Source of the DNA: Pelagomonas calceolata
Lineage: Eukaryota > Sar > Pelagophyceae > Pelagomonadales > Pelagomonadaceae
DNA: 64,000 bases
Direction of reading: 5' to 3'
Assembly (NCBI GenBank): GCA_918797485.1
Contig: CAKKNE010000001.1
Coordinates: 4,402,001 to 4,466,000 of the forward strand
Part shown: one piece after another, positions 1-8,995 of the stretch
How the letters are laid out: each line of letters opens with the position of its first letter
Numbering within the stretch: position 1 is the first letter of the stretch
Made by a program: the position numbers and the translations under genes
Notes under the pieces: generated by a model
The model's database searches: none
Seen by the model: only the letters and a program-made list of their open reading frames with translations
Told to the model about the DNA's origin: nothing

Positions 1-525
1 AGTCCGGATTTACAAAGGCTCATGGGCGATGCCGACATCCGCAAGGCCTTCTTCGGCGATCCTCGACGAGAACGCCTGGGCTGCGCCATCCGAAATGGTG
101 TGGATACGCAAGTCGCGGAACGAGCGTCTTCCGGGCTAGAGGGCGACGCGCCGCAGCGCGGCCTCGCCGACGTCTGCGGGCGGCTCCTGCAGGGCGCGCC
201 CTACGCCAAGAGGAAACGGCTGCAGAAGTCCTTCGGCTTCTACCGGCAGCGCGCGGAGGCCTCGCTGCGCCACAGCCGCCACTGGCTGTCCACGGACCAG
301 CGGCGCTACGCGGCGGCGGACGCGTGGGCGACGCTGGCGGTCTATAAAAAGCTGGAGACTTGCGGGGCGACGTTCGAGCTCCACGACGTCGCGGCGGAGG
401 CGCCGTCGCCGGACCGGCAGCGCGGGCGGCCCGTCGCCCACACGTCGCGCGCCGACGACCTGCGGGCGTTTGTTAATAGAAGCCTCGCCGGCCAGACCGG
501 GACGCATACACGTTTCAATGAGTAA
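1..525 (+). CDS. 3'-5' exonuclease (RNase D / WRN-exonuclease type), C-terminal part
   Basis: The reading frame is open from base 1, so the gene starts left of the window and the ATG at 22 need not be its start. The visible residues match the second half of a DEDD exonuclease domain: CAIRNGVDTQ resembles the family's G-x-x-I-x-N-D-hxxL segment, GLADVCGRLLQG the central helix, and LSTDQRRYAAADAW the exo III motif (Y-x3-D), followed by a short helix LAVYKKL. Enzymes of this family remove nucleotides from RNA or DNA 3' ends with two metal ions. The last 50 residues have no recognisable domain. The stop lies only 20 bases from the stop of the convergent TCF25 gene. Family assignment is good; the exact substrate cannot be told. 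Confidence 0.6.
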   Translation, partial: SPDLQRLMGDADIRKAFFGDPRRERLGCAIRNGVDTQVAERASSGLEGDAPQRGLADVCGRLLQGAPYAKRKRLQKSFGFYRQRAEASLRHSRHWLSTDQRRYAAADAWATLAVYKKLETCGATFELHDVAAEAPSPDRQRGRPVAHTSRADDLRAFVNRSLAGQTGTHTRFNE

Positions 526-544
526 AGAACAACTGTTGACTTAA

Positions 545-2362
545 TCACATGACGAGCCGCATGAGCGCCTCCTCGAGCTCCTCCGGCGGCACCCCCGCGT
601 CAATTTGCCTCTGGAAGTCAGCTCTCAGGTCCGGCGGGAGCTGTGCCAGGATCTCCCCCACAACATCACCACCACCACCTCCACCCCGGAACACGACGCG
701 GCCCTGCTGCTGCTGTTGCGCGCGCTGATAAGCCTCAACAGTCAACAACGAATCATCAAACCCCTCGGCGGCGTCGGGCCCGAGCTGCGGGAGGTCGTCG
801 GCGAAGACTTCGACCGGCACGCGCGCGTACTTCACGAGCGCCGTCCGCGACCACGCGGCGTCGACGACCGCCAGCGTTTGCGTGGAGGCCTTGCCGGGCC
901 CCAGCCGCTTGATGAGTGCCGCGGCGCCGTCGTGGAGCAATTTCAGAGCGTCCGGCTCGGCCCACAATTTTCTCCCCCTGATACACGCGGCGTCCAACGC
1001 GAGCTCGTATGCGCCCACGGCGTAGGCCTGGGCTAAGCAATTTCTACGTGTCTGCTTCCGGAAGTGCTCGTGCAGCACGACCTCGCGGAAATCATAAGAA
1101 GTCGTGAAGTCCTGGTTCGGGTTCACGCCGCACGCGCCGAGCATGTTCGTCAGGAGGTGAGGATGTGCTGCTAACGCATCAGCGACGGCGTTCACCGCCC
1201 TGGTTCTTTTTGCTTTGCGGTCACCCGGCACTCTCAACAAAGCTAGCGCCCTATTTAACGCGAGGCCCGGCAGTAATCTTGTACTAGAATCGTGCGTGAC
1301 GTGCGGTGACATGTGTTTACGTGGCGCATCGTCAAACACGTCGGCCGGCGGCATGGATACTACAGTGAGCGGACTCTCGAACAAAGCCAGGACCGCTTCG
1401 GCGTCGCCCGCCTGCAGTAAATCCGCGTCCAACCTCAACAAAACGCCGCAGGGGTCGCCCCACGGATCCAGCGCGAGCAGGAAGCGTAGTAAATTCGCCG
1501 CCGTCTCCGGCGCGCCGCTCGACGATGCCACTCTAGCTCGGACATGCAAAGCCTTGAAGAATAGTGCTGACTCGCCGGCACAAGCATCAACACGTAATTT
1601 GACGCTCTTGACCAAATCTCTAGTTCGCTCGGAGCCCGCGTTGAGCGCGACCTCGTACGCCGTCGTCGCTCGCCGCAGAAGCGGCTCGGCGAGCTCCTTG
1701 CGCCCGACGCGGAGCGCAAAGGTCGCCAATGCTACGAGGGGCGGCGCGTGGTACGGCCGTTCGGCGACGCGCTGGGCGAGGTAGTTCGGGTCACCCGCGG
1801 TCGACTCGGCGGTAGCTTGGGCGTAGGCGTCGGAGGCCTCGAAGACGTGCCACTGTTCGTGCGGCCGCGCCCGGCCGGGACTCCGTTTGACGCAGCGCAG
1901 GCCGCCCTTGCCGTAGGTCGGAGCTATGCCGTAGCCGTCGGGCGGCGCGCCGAGCAGGCTCCGTCTTGTTTGTAAGCCGCGCCGCTTGCCGACGCTCGAG
2001 CCCAACGCGGCCGCGACCTCCTTCGCCGTGTCGACCCTTCCAAACTCGAAGCGCAGGTAGGGCGGCGCGGTTGTCGTTGTTGTTGTTGTGGCGCCGCCCT
2101 CCTTTCTTGTTTCCGCGATGGCTGCGTCCAACGCTGCCTCCGTGGCGTCGTCGTCCTCGGCTGGTGGTGCTGGCGGCTGCTTCTTCTTCTTCTTTTTGCG
2201 TTTTTGTTGCGCTTTTGGCGGCGGCGGCGGCGCCTTCGGTAGCACGGGCTCGTCGTCGTCGCTGCTGCTGCTTTCAGAGGAATCGTCGCCGAGCAGCGCG
2301 CCGAAGGATGGCTTTTGCTGCGGCGCTTCTTCTTCGCTCGAGTCGCTGTCGCTGTCTGACAT
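545..2362 (-). CDS. TCF25: TCF25 / Rqc1-family protein
   Basis: A 605-residue protein with the Tcf25 architecture. The first 90 residues are acidic and lysine-rich (a D/S/E run, then a K-rich patch). The Tcf25 core begins near residue 100 with YLRFEFGRVDTAKEV and continues through PYHAPPLVALATFA, ALFFKALHVRARVA, LLRFLLALDPWGDP and LLTNMLGACGVNPN, which follow the order of the human NULP1/TCF25 and yeast Rqc1 helical repeats. Rqc1 is a subunit of the ribosome quality control complex that works with Ltn1 on stalled 60S subunits. The start at 2362 is the first ATG and is followed directly by the acidic N-terminus usual in this family. It is a single exon. Confidence 0.85.
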   Translation of the reverse strand: MSDSDSDSSEEEAPQQKPSFGALLGDDSSESSSSDDDEPVLPKAPPPPPKAQQKRKKKKKKQPPAPPAEDDDATEAALDAAIAETRKEGGATTTTTTTAPPYLRFEFGRVDTAKEVAAALGSSVGKRRGLQTRRSLLGAPPDGYGIAPTYGKGGLRCVKRSPGRARPHEQWHVFEASDAYAQATAESTAGDPNYLAQRVAERPYHAPPLVALATFALRVGRKELAEPLLRRATTAYEVALNAGSERTRDLVKSVKLRVDACAGESALFFKALHVRARVASSSGAPETAANLLRFLLALDPWGDPCGVLLRLDADLLQAGDAEAVLALFESPLTVVSMPPADVFDDAPRKHMSPHVTHDSSTRLLPGLALNRALALLRVPGDRKAKRTRAVNAVADALAAHPHLLTNMLGACGVNPNQDFTTSYDFREVVLHEHFRKQTRRNCLAQAYAVGAYELALDAACIRGRKLWAEPDALKLLHDGAAALIKRLGPGKASTQTLAVVDAAWSRTALVKYARVPVEVFADDLPQLGPDAAEGFDDSLLTVEAYQRAQQQQQGRVVFRGGGGGGDVVGEILAQLPPDLRADFQRQIDAGVPPEELEEALMRLVM

Positions 2363-3021
2363 GACTTTGATCGCTGCGTGTAAGAGAGGCTGTCGCGGCG
2401 ATGTGAGAGCTGCTTTGACTAGGCGGCTCTACCACCAGAAGCGATTGTCCTCTGCCTTCGTAAGTACGAGTAGGTCCACTGACGACTTTCGCCTTATACT
2501 CAAATGTCGTATGCTCGTAGTAGAGCCGGCGCAAACGCTGTCGACGTAGAAACCCGCGAGCTCAGAGGCTCGGGGCTCAATCGCTAGTGATTTAGCTTTA
2601 GCTTTGTCTCGAGCCGGCGCGTCGGCAAAAACTGCAGCTAGCGTGCTGTAACACACTAGTAAGCACCTTGCGCTTAGTCCAGCGGACGGGTGGGCCCGGG
2701 GGGAGCGGGAGGGGTACGGGGAACCCCGCGACGTAACTAGCCTGAGCCTGAGCACCGCAATCGTCCACGCCATCGAGCAGGCGTTGTAGCCGTACGACGA
2801 TGACAGGTGACTAAGATTCCACATAACTTTACTACTACAAGCAGCGATTGGGAGTTGGAGTCAGCGTTGGCCAGCGATATGATCAGCGTTTTGGGAGGGG
2901 GAGGGGTGGATGTGAGATGCTCAGCGGCGCATGTCACACGTCCGAAGGGCGACTCGGAAACCGGGGGGAGGTTCGCAGGGTCGTGTTGATGGGATGTACC
3001 ATTGGAGTTTTCGATATGAAT
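2363..3021. other. intergenic: TCF25 upstream region and kinase 3' end
   Basis: No convincing gene. It must hold the TCF25 promoter. Bases 2765-2784 match exactly, in reverse complement, 20 bases of the introner core at 5418-5437, so an old introner or related element probably lies here. Confidence 0.5.
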
Positions 3022-4386
3022 TCAGGGCGCCTTGACGCCGAGGCCCGTGAGCGACGGCTTGACCGTGCACGCCTCGAGGAAGCTTGAGACCGACGCCGCC
3101 TTCGCGCGGTCGTCCGGGTTGAAGGCCCACATTTTTTCTATGAGCGCTCGGATGGCCTTGGGCGTCCGACTGAACGCGGGCCGCGCGCCGGAGTTGATGG
3201 CCGCGCGGTGCTCGTCTACATTCAAAGCGCCCTTGACGCTCGGCAGCTTGCGCTCCCAGACGTAGTAGAAGACGAGGCCCAGGCTGAAGATGTCGGCCTG
3301 TTCCCTGTATTTCCTTCTGGCCACGTCCGGCGCCGGGGACGCGACTTCCGGCGCCATGAAGCGCGCCGTGCCGCACTCGGTCGTGAGCTCGTACTCGCTT
3401 CCCGTAATGTCGAGGGGCCCGCGCGACGAGTCGAGGTCGCCCGCGGCCGCGCGCGCCTCCTTGGCCGACGCGGGGAAGTGGGTTTTCCCGCCCGGGGACG
3501 ACAGCTTCGACGACGACGAGACCCGCGGGATGCCGCCGCCCGATGCGTCGAGCCGCGCCCGTGGCGAGTTCAAATTGCGCGCGATGCCAAAGTCGCCCAA
3601 TTTGATGCGCAAACATTTACAGACCAGGAAGTTCGGCGGCTTGAGGTCGCGGTGGACGGTGATGTGTGGCTCTCGGCCGTGCAGGTACTCGACGGCGCGC
3701 GCCATGTCCCGGCAGAACTCCAACGTCGTGCGCACGCCCGGCCGCTCCTTGGGCACGTACTGCTCGAGCGACCCGTTCTCGAAGAGCTCGAGGACCAGGA
3801 CGAGCTCGTCGGGGCCCAGCTTCGCGTAGCCCAAAAATTGTGCGATGTTCGGGTGATGCAAGCGGGCCATGAGCCGGATCTCCTTGTGGAACATGTCGAC
3901 GTCGTCGCGCGAGCAGTCGTGGAAGAGCACCTTGACCGCGACGGGCGTGTTGCGCCATTTCGCCGTGTGGACCCTTCCAAACGCACCGGTGCCGATGACC
4001 TCGCGCAGGTCGAGGTCCCGGGCCGAGAGCCGGAAGGGGTCCTCCTCAAAACTCACGCCGTCGAACTTCTCCGACGCGTTGCTGGTTTGCTCGCGCAGCG
4101 CGGCGGGCGAGGCCGGCGGCGACCCCACGGCCCGGCTCGAGCCGGAGGCGCGGAAGTCGATCGGCGCCGCCTGGGGGAGCGGCAAGGAGGACAAGCTGTT
4201 GCTCGACCCGTACGTGAACTTGATGGGCTTCCGCAGCGTCCCGGGCGGGGTCCCGTCTTGTTTGCTGGGCGTCAGCACGTCGGACAGCGCCGGCTCGAGG
4301 CCGTCGATGTCGCCGTCGGCGCCGCGCGGCGTCTCCTTCGGTAACCTTGCATCCGTGGGTGGCGAGGGCGTGCGGATGCTCTCCAT
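3022..4386 (-). CDS. TKL-like protein kinase
   Basis: A 454-residue kinase. The first 120 residues are low-complexity and Ser/Pro-rich, likely disordered. The kinase domain runs from about 125 to 440. The visible motifs are the glycine loop GTGAFGRVH, VAVK with the ATP-anchoring lysine, HRDLKPPN in the catalytic loop, DFGIA, the GTARFMAPEV substrate loop, and QADIFSLGLVFYYVWERKLP. All catalytic residues are present, so it should be active on Ser/Thr. The insert between DFG and APE is long (about 80 residues, Ser- and Arg-rich). The glycine loop and HRDLKPPNFL are closest to the tyrosine-kinase-like (TKL/Raf-like) group. It is intronless. No membrane segment or receptor domain is visible, so the upstream signal cannot be inferred. 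Confidence 0.88.
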   Translation of the reverse strand: MESIRTPSPPTDARLPKETPRGADGDIDGLEPALSDVLTPSKQDGTPPGTLRKPIKFTYGSSNSLSSLPLPQAAPIDFRASGSSRAVGSPPASPAALREQTSNASEKFDGVSFEEDPFRLSARDLDLREVIGTGAFGRVHTAKWRNTPVAVKVLFHDCSRDDVDMFHKEIRLMARLHHPNIAQFLGYAKLGPDELVLVLELFENGSLEQYVPKERPGVRTTLEFCRDMARAVEYLHGREPHITVHRDLKPPNFLVCKCLRIKLGDFGIARNLNSPRARLDASGGGIPRVSSSSKLSSPGGKTHFPASAKEARAAAGDLDSSRGPLDITGSEYELTTECGTARFMAPEVASPAPDVARRKYREQADIFSLGLVFYYVWERKLPSVKGALNVDEHRAAINSGARPAFSRTPKAIRALIEKMWAFNPDDRAKAASVSSFLEACTVKPSLTGLGVKAP

Positions 4387-4860
4387 GGCGCCGCGGCGGC
4401 CGCGCGCGGCAAGTGATATGCACCCCTAAAAGCGTCAAAGCGCAGAAGATCGCTGCCACCAGGAAATTAGGTATAGCTCAGCAACACAACGCGCGGGGGT
4501 TTTACAATGGTGCGTGTGATTTTTGAGCGTTCCTGCGACCAACGCGCTGATCTGCTGCTGGCCGCGCCGCCCGTTAGGCCCCCTCGTAACAATCCGATGC
4601 GGACCCCGACGGCAGAGGTCGAGATGTCGAGGGGCCCCGCAACCAGGAATTGGGGGAAGTCAATGGTGCCGTACGGCGACCTCATAAAATCCACAAAAGA
4701 TGACTAAGGGGTGATGCTTCTCGGTGGCTCGCTCCGGAGGCGGCATGTTCCGCTTACACAGCCGCGAGCGGAGCGGGCGCGCGACGAAAGCACATACAAG
4801 CTCGTAGGCCCCGACGCCGTCGACGCGACGCAATTCACGGGCACATTACGAGGGCACTAC
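4387..4860. other. intergenic between kinase and amidohydrolase
   Basis: No supported gene; short open frames on both strands lack recognisable features. Bases 4814-4831 resemble the introner core (17 of 18 bases match 5404-5421). Confidence 0.4.
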
Positions 4861-6050
4861 CTAGATGCGGTAGAACGCCTCCGCCGTCCCCGCAAACACC
4901 ATAGCCTGCGCCTCCGCGTCCAAGCCGAGCGGCCCGTCGCACCAGCCCTGGAACTTTTCGTAGAGCTCCGTCATCGTCGGCTGGCACTCGTCGCAGTAGT
5001 CCGCGTTCGACGACGCCCCCGACCCGTGCCAGTTCGACGCGAACATGCAGCGCTCCGGCCCGAAGAGCGCCAGCAGCTCCTTGACGAGCCCGACCACGAT
5101 TGCCTCCTTGGCCGCGTCGTCGGTCCAGCCGGGCACGAGGAAGCCGAGCATGGACAGCTTGACGCGGACCTGGGGGAGCTTCGCGAGCTGCGTGACGCCC
5201 GCCCGCCACGCTTCAATTTTCGCGGCGTCCGCGCTGCCACCATCCAACTTCCTTACTTTCCCCGCGTGGTCGAGCACGACGGGAATGTCGGGGTGGCGCG
5301 CTAATAAAGCCGCGGCCGCCGGCAGCTGCGCCGGCGCGCACTGCAGGTCGTACCTGTGTGGAAATCAAAAGTTTACGGTGCGTTCATCGTCGCGTCGTCC
5401 TCCACGCCATCGACGCGACGCCTGCTCGATGGCGTGGTGGTGCTCGTTCCTCGCCGCTCGACCGAGCCAGGACGGCCGCGCCATCGCCGAGAAATCGCAC
5501 TGGTTGATTTCCACGCAGGGTCGTACGAGAGGCCATGTTTAGCTAATAAGGAGAAGCCGCGCTCGAAGTCCGAAGCCTCGGGCCCCCGCAAGTAGTCCTT
5601 GCCGTGGCGCGACACCTCGGGGTGCGTCCCGTTGTCTTCTCCCCACGGGCCGTCGTAATCGATGATGTAGCGCACGCCTTTCACTAAGTCTGATGTTTTC
5701 ACGAGCGCTTCGAGTTTTTGTGCAGCGTCGGGCGCCGCCAGATCTACCTTGCCCACGATGGCCTTGACCGTCGGGGCCCTTCCCTCCTTGATCAGCGACG
5801 CGACCCACGCGGCCTCGGCCACACCGTCGTCGGGCAGCGCCTCGACGTGGACGCTCTTCACAATGTTCAATTGTGATTTGTCCTTGACGTACTCCTCCGG
5901 CGGGTAGTCGGGCGCGCCCAGCTTTCTTAAAAATCCGGAGTGGCCGCCGGGGCCCGCTTCCACGGACGGCGTGTAGAAGTGGTGGTGCGGGTCCACGATT
6001 CTTTGTGGTACTTTCTTTGACATGCCGAAGCACTGGCGGATGAATTGCAT
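4861..6050 (-). CDS. amidohydrolase-2 family metal-dependent hydrolase, interrupted by an introner
   Basis: Two exons: complement of 5527-6050 and 4861-5353. Joining them at 5527/5353 gives an uninterrupted 338-residue frame (HGLS joined to YDLQCAPAQL). The protein is a TIM-barrel amidohydrolase of the ACMSD / 2-pyrone-4,6-dicarboxylate hydrolase type. VDPHHHFYTP supplies the first H-x-H metal ligands, VKSVHVEA and GVRYIID are strand ends, VVLDHAGK is the typical third-His/active-site strand, and RCMFASNWH is the C-terminal strand with N/H where many members have S/D-N-x-P. Translation may start at 6050 or at the second ATG at 6023 (MSKKVPQRIVD), which sits closer to the domain. The 173-base intron is the transposon described separately. 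Substrate unknown; relatives hydrolyse lactones or decarboxylate aromatics. Confidence 0.82.
5346..5526 (-). mobile_element. introner: transposon-derived intron with TIRs and 8-bp target duplication
   Basis: The element body is 5354-5518 (165 bp). Its ends are inverted repeats CTGTGTGGAAATCAA (5354-5368) and the complement of 5504-5518, matching at 14 of 15 positions. The 8-bp direct repeat GGTCGTAC flanks it at 5346-5353 and 5519-5526. Read on the gene's strand, one target copy supplies the GT donor and the terminal repeat supplies the CACAG acceptor, so the spliced message is restored to its pre-insertion sequence exactly. A hairpin core (11-bp inverted repeat around 5403-5436) sits in the middle. 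No coding capacity, so non-autonomous. Confidence 0.93.
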
Positions 6051-6540
6051 CTATTTGTGGGCTGCTCTCTTGTTTTTGCTCTCTCTCTACTGAGAGCTGC
6101 TGCGGCGGCGGCGAACGTTGGCTGCTGATTTATGCAGTGCGGATGGCTACTTTCGCGCCTCCAACGATGTGAATACGTCGTCGACGGGCGCGGGACGGCA
6201 GCCAATCTCTCGATCCGGCTCCAGAGTGTCGGGTTTCGTGTTTTTCCCGCGGACGGATCTCGTCGTTCGTCCGGGACAGACGACAGTTCCAGACCCCTCG
6301 CGCGCGCATGTAGGCGGGATTCAGCCGCGGCGACGGGAGAGCTTTGAGCTTTGCACAAGGCGAAAGAGCAGGCCTTAAGGAGGCCCCACGCTAACCCACC
6401 AGCTTCCCCAGCAGCACAGAAGACTTTACAGATTGCCACTGCCGCGACGCCGCGGTGCTTCACGCACTAGCAGGGCTAAAAGAGCTGGGTAGCAGTACAG
6501 CAAAACAAGCAAGACTCGCACGCAGCCGCGACAAGCTACG
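6051..6540. promoter_or_regulatory. divergent promoter region, amidohydrolase / HSF
   Basis: 490 bases between two divergently transcribed starts. No gene or clear TATA box recognised; presumed shared promoter and 5' UTRs. Confidence 0.35.
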
Positions 6541-7533
6541 ATGTCGCGCCGCACGCGCGCCTCCGCCGCGAAGAAGAAGGAGGCGCCGCCCGCGCCCAAG
6601 ATCGAGGAACCGGTGCCGGGGCCCGCGCCGAGCCCGACGCCCGAGGAGCAGGCGCAGCCGCCCGCGCGGCCGCGGCGGCGGCGCGAGCAGTCCGAGGCCT
6701 CGGCCTTCCTCTCGAAGACCTACGCCATGATCAGCGCGCTCGACGGCGTCGTCGGCGGCTGGTCGAAGAACGGCGACACGATGGTCATCTTCGACTCGGA
6801 GAAGTTCGCGGCCGAGATCATCCCGCAGTACTTCAAGCACAACAACTTCCGGAGCTTCGTGCGGCAGCTGAACTTCTACGGCTTCCGGAAACTGCGCGCC
6901 GACGCGAACGCGGGCCCGGCGGCGCAGGCGCGGTGGGAGTTCAAGCACCCGAATTTCAGGAGGGGCCGCCACGACCTGCTGGTGCTGATCCGCCGCGCGG
7001 AGCACTACGACCACGGCGGCCCCGACGCGGCGGCGCAGCGCGCGCGGCAGGCCGAACTCGAACGGGAGGTCGCGGACCTGCGGTCCAAGGTCGCGAACCT
7101 GACGGAGACGCTCGACAAGGTCGTGGGCGTGCTGGCGTCGCAAGGTCTAGGCTTGGACGGCGAGCACCTGCCGCCCCTCAAGAAGCCGCGCTACGACCGC
7201 CAGGACTCGGAGCAGCTCTTCCTGGAGCGGCTGCCGTCTTCCGTAAGAGGCGTGGCGCCGCTCGACTTCGCGCCGCACTCGCTCGACGGCCTCGCGACCT
7301 CGCCGCGGCTCGCGGACGCGCGGGGCCTCGAGGGCCAGCCGCTGCGGCGGTTCGGCGCCGAGGCCGTGCCGGGGCCGGCGCCGGCGGAGTCGACGCCGGC
7401 GCAGCAGGCGCGGAGCCTCGAGGGGCGGCCGCTCGGGCGGCTCCCGTCGGGCGACATCGCGCTGAACTCGTTCGAGGGCTCGCGCCTCGAGTCGCTGATC
7501 CGGACGCTGTCGGAGGAGCGGGCGCCGGCCTAG
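6541..7533 (+). CDS. heat shock factor-type transcription factor
   Basis: 330 residues. The HSF DNA-binding domain spans about 55-145: SAFLSKTYAMI, then VGGWSKNGDTMVIFD, then FAAEIIPQYFKHNNFRSFVR with QLNFYGFRKL, which is the family's recognition helix and wing with the invariant F-x-HNNF-S-F-RQLN-YGF. This is followed by WEFKHPNFRRG. A heptad-type segment around 165-195 (LEREVADLRSKVANLTETL) is a plausible trimerisation coiled coil (HR-A/B). The C-terminal third is rich in Ala, Leu, Pro and Arg and has no assigned domain. HSFs trimerise and bind nGAAn repeats upstream of chaperone genes; stramenopile genomes commonly hold expanded HSF families. Single exon; ATG at 6541 is the first in frame. 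Confidence 0.92.
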   Translation: MSRRTRASAAKKKEAPPAPKIEEPVPGPAPSPTPEEQAQPPARPRRRREQSEASAFLSKTYAMISALDGVVGGWSKNGDTMVIFDSEKFAAEIIPQYFKHNNFRSFVRQLNFYGFRKLRADANAGPAAQARWEFKHPNFRRGRHDLLVLIRRAEHYDHGGPDAAAQRARQAELEREVADLRSKVANLTETLDKVVGVLASQGLGLDGEHLPPLKKPRYDRQDSEQLFLERLPSSVRGVAPLDFAPHSLDGLATSPRLADARGLEGQPLRRFGAEAVPGPAPAESTPAQQARSLEGRPLGRLPSGDIALNSFEGSRLESLIRTLSEERAPA

Positions 7534-7621
7534 TTTTATGGGGCGGCCCTTGGCTAAGCTACCTAGTACTCTGACGCGCTCTAACTCCGACCGGGTCCTT
7601 CGCACTACAATCGTCCTCTTC

Positions 7622-8752
7622 TTACACCGGCAGCGGCGTTTCGCGGGCGCGGAGCGCGGCCCGGGCGTTTCGCAAGTTTTTCTCCAAAGCTGTCGTCTCT
7701 GGGTGCGAACCGCCAAAAACGCGCCGCGCGATCCGTTCCGTGTCCTCGAGCGTCGTCACGGCCTTACGGATATCGTCGAGCGTGGCGCCCCCGGGGTCAT
7801 TGCAGAGGGCCGCCGCGTAATTCTGTCTCATCTTGAGCGTGACCTCGTGACTCTCTCCGAGAACGCGTCGCGCCACGGGTATTGTCTTGCGCAGCAACGA
7901 TTTGGCTTCTGCGAAGCGTCTTACAGCAAAAAGGTCACTCGCGTAATTGTATGCTTCTCTGAGGGATTCTTTATGTTCATCGCCATAGATCTTCACAAAA
8001 CCAGAGTATACTACCTGTCGCAGTGACATGACCTCTTCAAGCCGTCCAAGCGCTCGATACGTGGTCGCAAGATTAGTCTGCACGAAGAGAATGTGTTCTT
8101 CTGTTCCCCCAAGGCGCCGCAGCATAGACAACTCGGCCTCCCTCACGGACAACGCGTCCTCGTGCTGGTTTGCAGCAATTAAACCGTTCCCAAGCTGGTT
8201 TATTGCACCTCTCCGACACCAGTTCTTCTCCGGCCGTCCTAGGTACGTTTTCCAGCAGCCCCATCCAAGCGCGCACTTTACGACGCTGTGATAGTCTTGT
8301 TTGCATAGGCTACATACATTCCATCGATCCCACCTCGCCTGTATCGCATCAACGCCCAAATTGTTCTCCACGGCCTCCGCGACCAAAATCTTCGCCTGCT
8401 CGGCCAAACACGACACGTGTGCGAAGCCCGCCGTCCCGCGGCACGCACACATGCGCACGAGTCCCTCCTTCGTCTTCCAATGGAGGGCCTGCGTGCAGAT
8501 GTAGCACGTCTGCCCTTTCACGTCGTCCGCGCACGCCTCGACCGCGACCGCGACGGCCTCCTTGTATTTTTTGTCTGCATTATACTGTTCTGCGTTGCCG
8601 CCGCGGTGTATTTTCTTGCACATCTGCTTGTGGCCGCGGCGCCAGTGGTCATGTTGGCAAGTCGAGTCACAATAGCGGGTCCAACATCTAACGCATCGCG
8701 GCGCGTTGTGGGCCAGTGGGGCGGCGCAGGCGGCGCAAGTTGTGAGGATCAT
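7622..8752 (-). CDS. MYND zinc finger / RING-CH-like / TPR protein (paralogue 1)
   Basis: 376 residues. Residues 5-45 form a MYND finger (CAACAAP, then CVRCWTRYCDSTCQ, HWRRGHKQMC). Residues about 80-130 form a second Cys/His cluster resembling RING-CH: CYIC, MCACRGT, HVSCLAEQ, with a later CSLC. From about 185 the protein is helical with kinesin-light-chain-like TPRs (ALSVREAELSMLRRLG, LATTYRALGRLEEVMSLR, YASDLFAVRRFAEAKSLLRK). A clear paralogue lies at 9842-10957 on the same strand, with a ClpP gene between them. MYND and RING-CH modules both mediate protein contacts, the second often ubiquitin transfer, but the function here is unknown. Confidence 0.8.
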   Translation of the reverse strand: MILTTCAACAAPLAHNAPRCVRCWTRYCDSTCQHDHWRRGHKQMCKKIHRGGNAEQYNADKKYKEAVAVAVEACADDVKGQTCYICTQALHWKTKEGLVRMCACRGTAGFAHVSCLAEQAKILVAEAVENNLGVDAIQARWDRWNVCSLCKQDYHSVVKCALGWGCWKTYLGRPEKNWCRRGAINQLGNGLIAANQHEDALSVREAELSMLRRLGGTEEHILFVQTNLATTYRALGRLEEVMSLRQVVYSGFVKIYGDEHKESLREAYNYASDLFAVRRFAEAKSLLRKTIPVARRVLGESHEVTLKMRQNYAAALCNDPGGATLDDIRKAVTTLEDTERIARRVFGGSHPETTALEKNLRNARAALRARETPLPV

Positions 8753-8995
8753 CTGCGTTTGGCCCGGAGGAACAGCGCGTTTTGTGAGTTGAAAAAAGCA
8801 GGTTTTGTCAGCTCACTTTGCCGCAGTCACACACGGGTTACGCGCCCTATAGGGATATAGAGGAAGGCACAGGCCTGGTCCGACTCCTGGACGTTCACGT
8901 TTGAACAGATAGCGCGCGCTCGGAGTAAAAAAATTGGACCTGACACCTGACTGCAATAGTCAATCGGAGACGCCGGCGTCACTCTCAGCTGAGGC

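Noticed and set aside
3208-4344. A 378-codon plus-strand frame opposite the kinase.
   Set aside because: Antisense shadow; the minus strand has a complete, motif-rich kinase domain, and this frame has Arg/Val/Leu/Ala composition without domains.
4507-4707. A 66-codon plus-strand frame between kinase and amidohydrolase.
   Set aside because: No domain, no supporting context, and open frames of this size are common in this GC-rich DNA.
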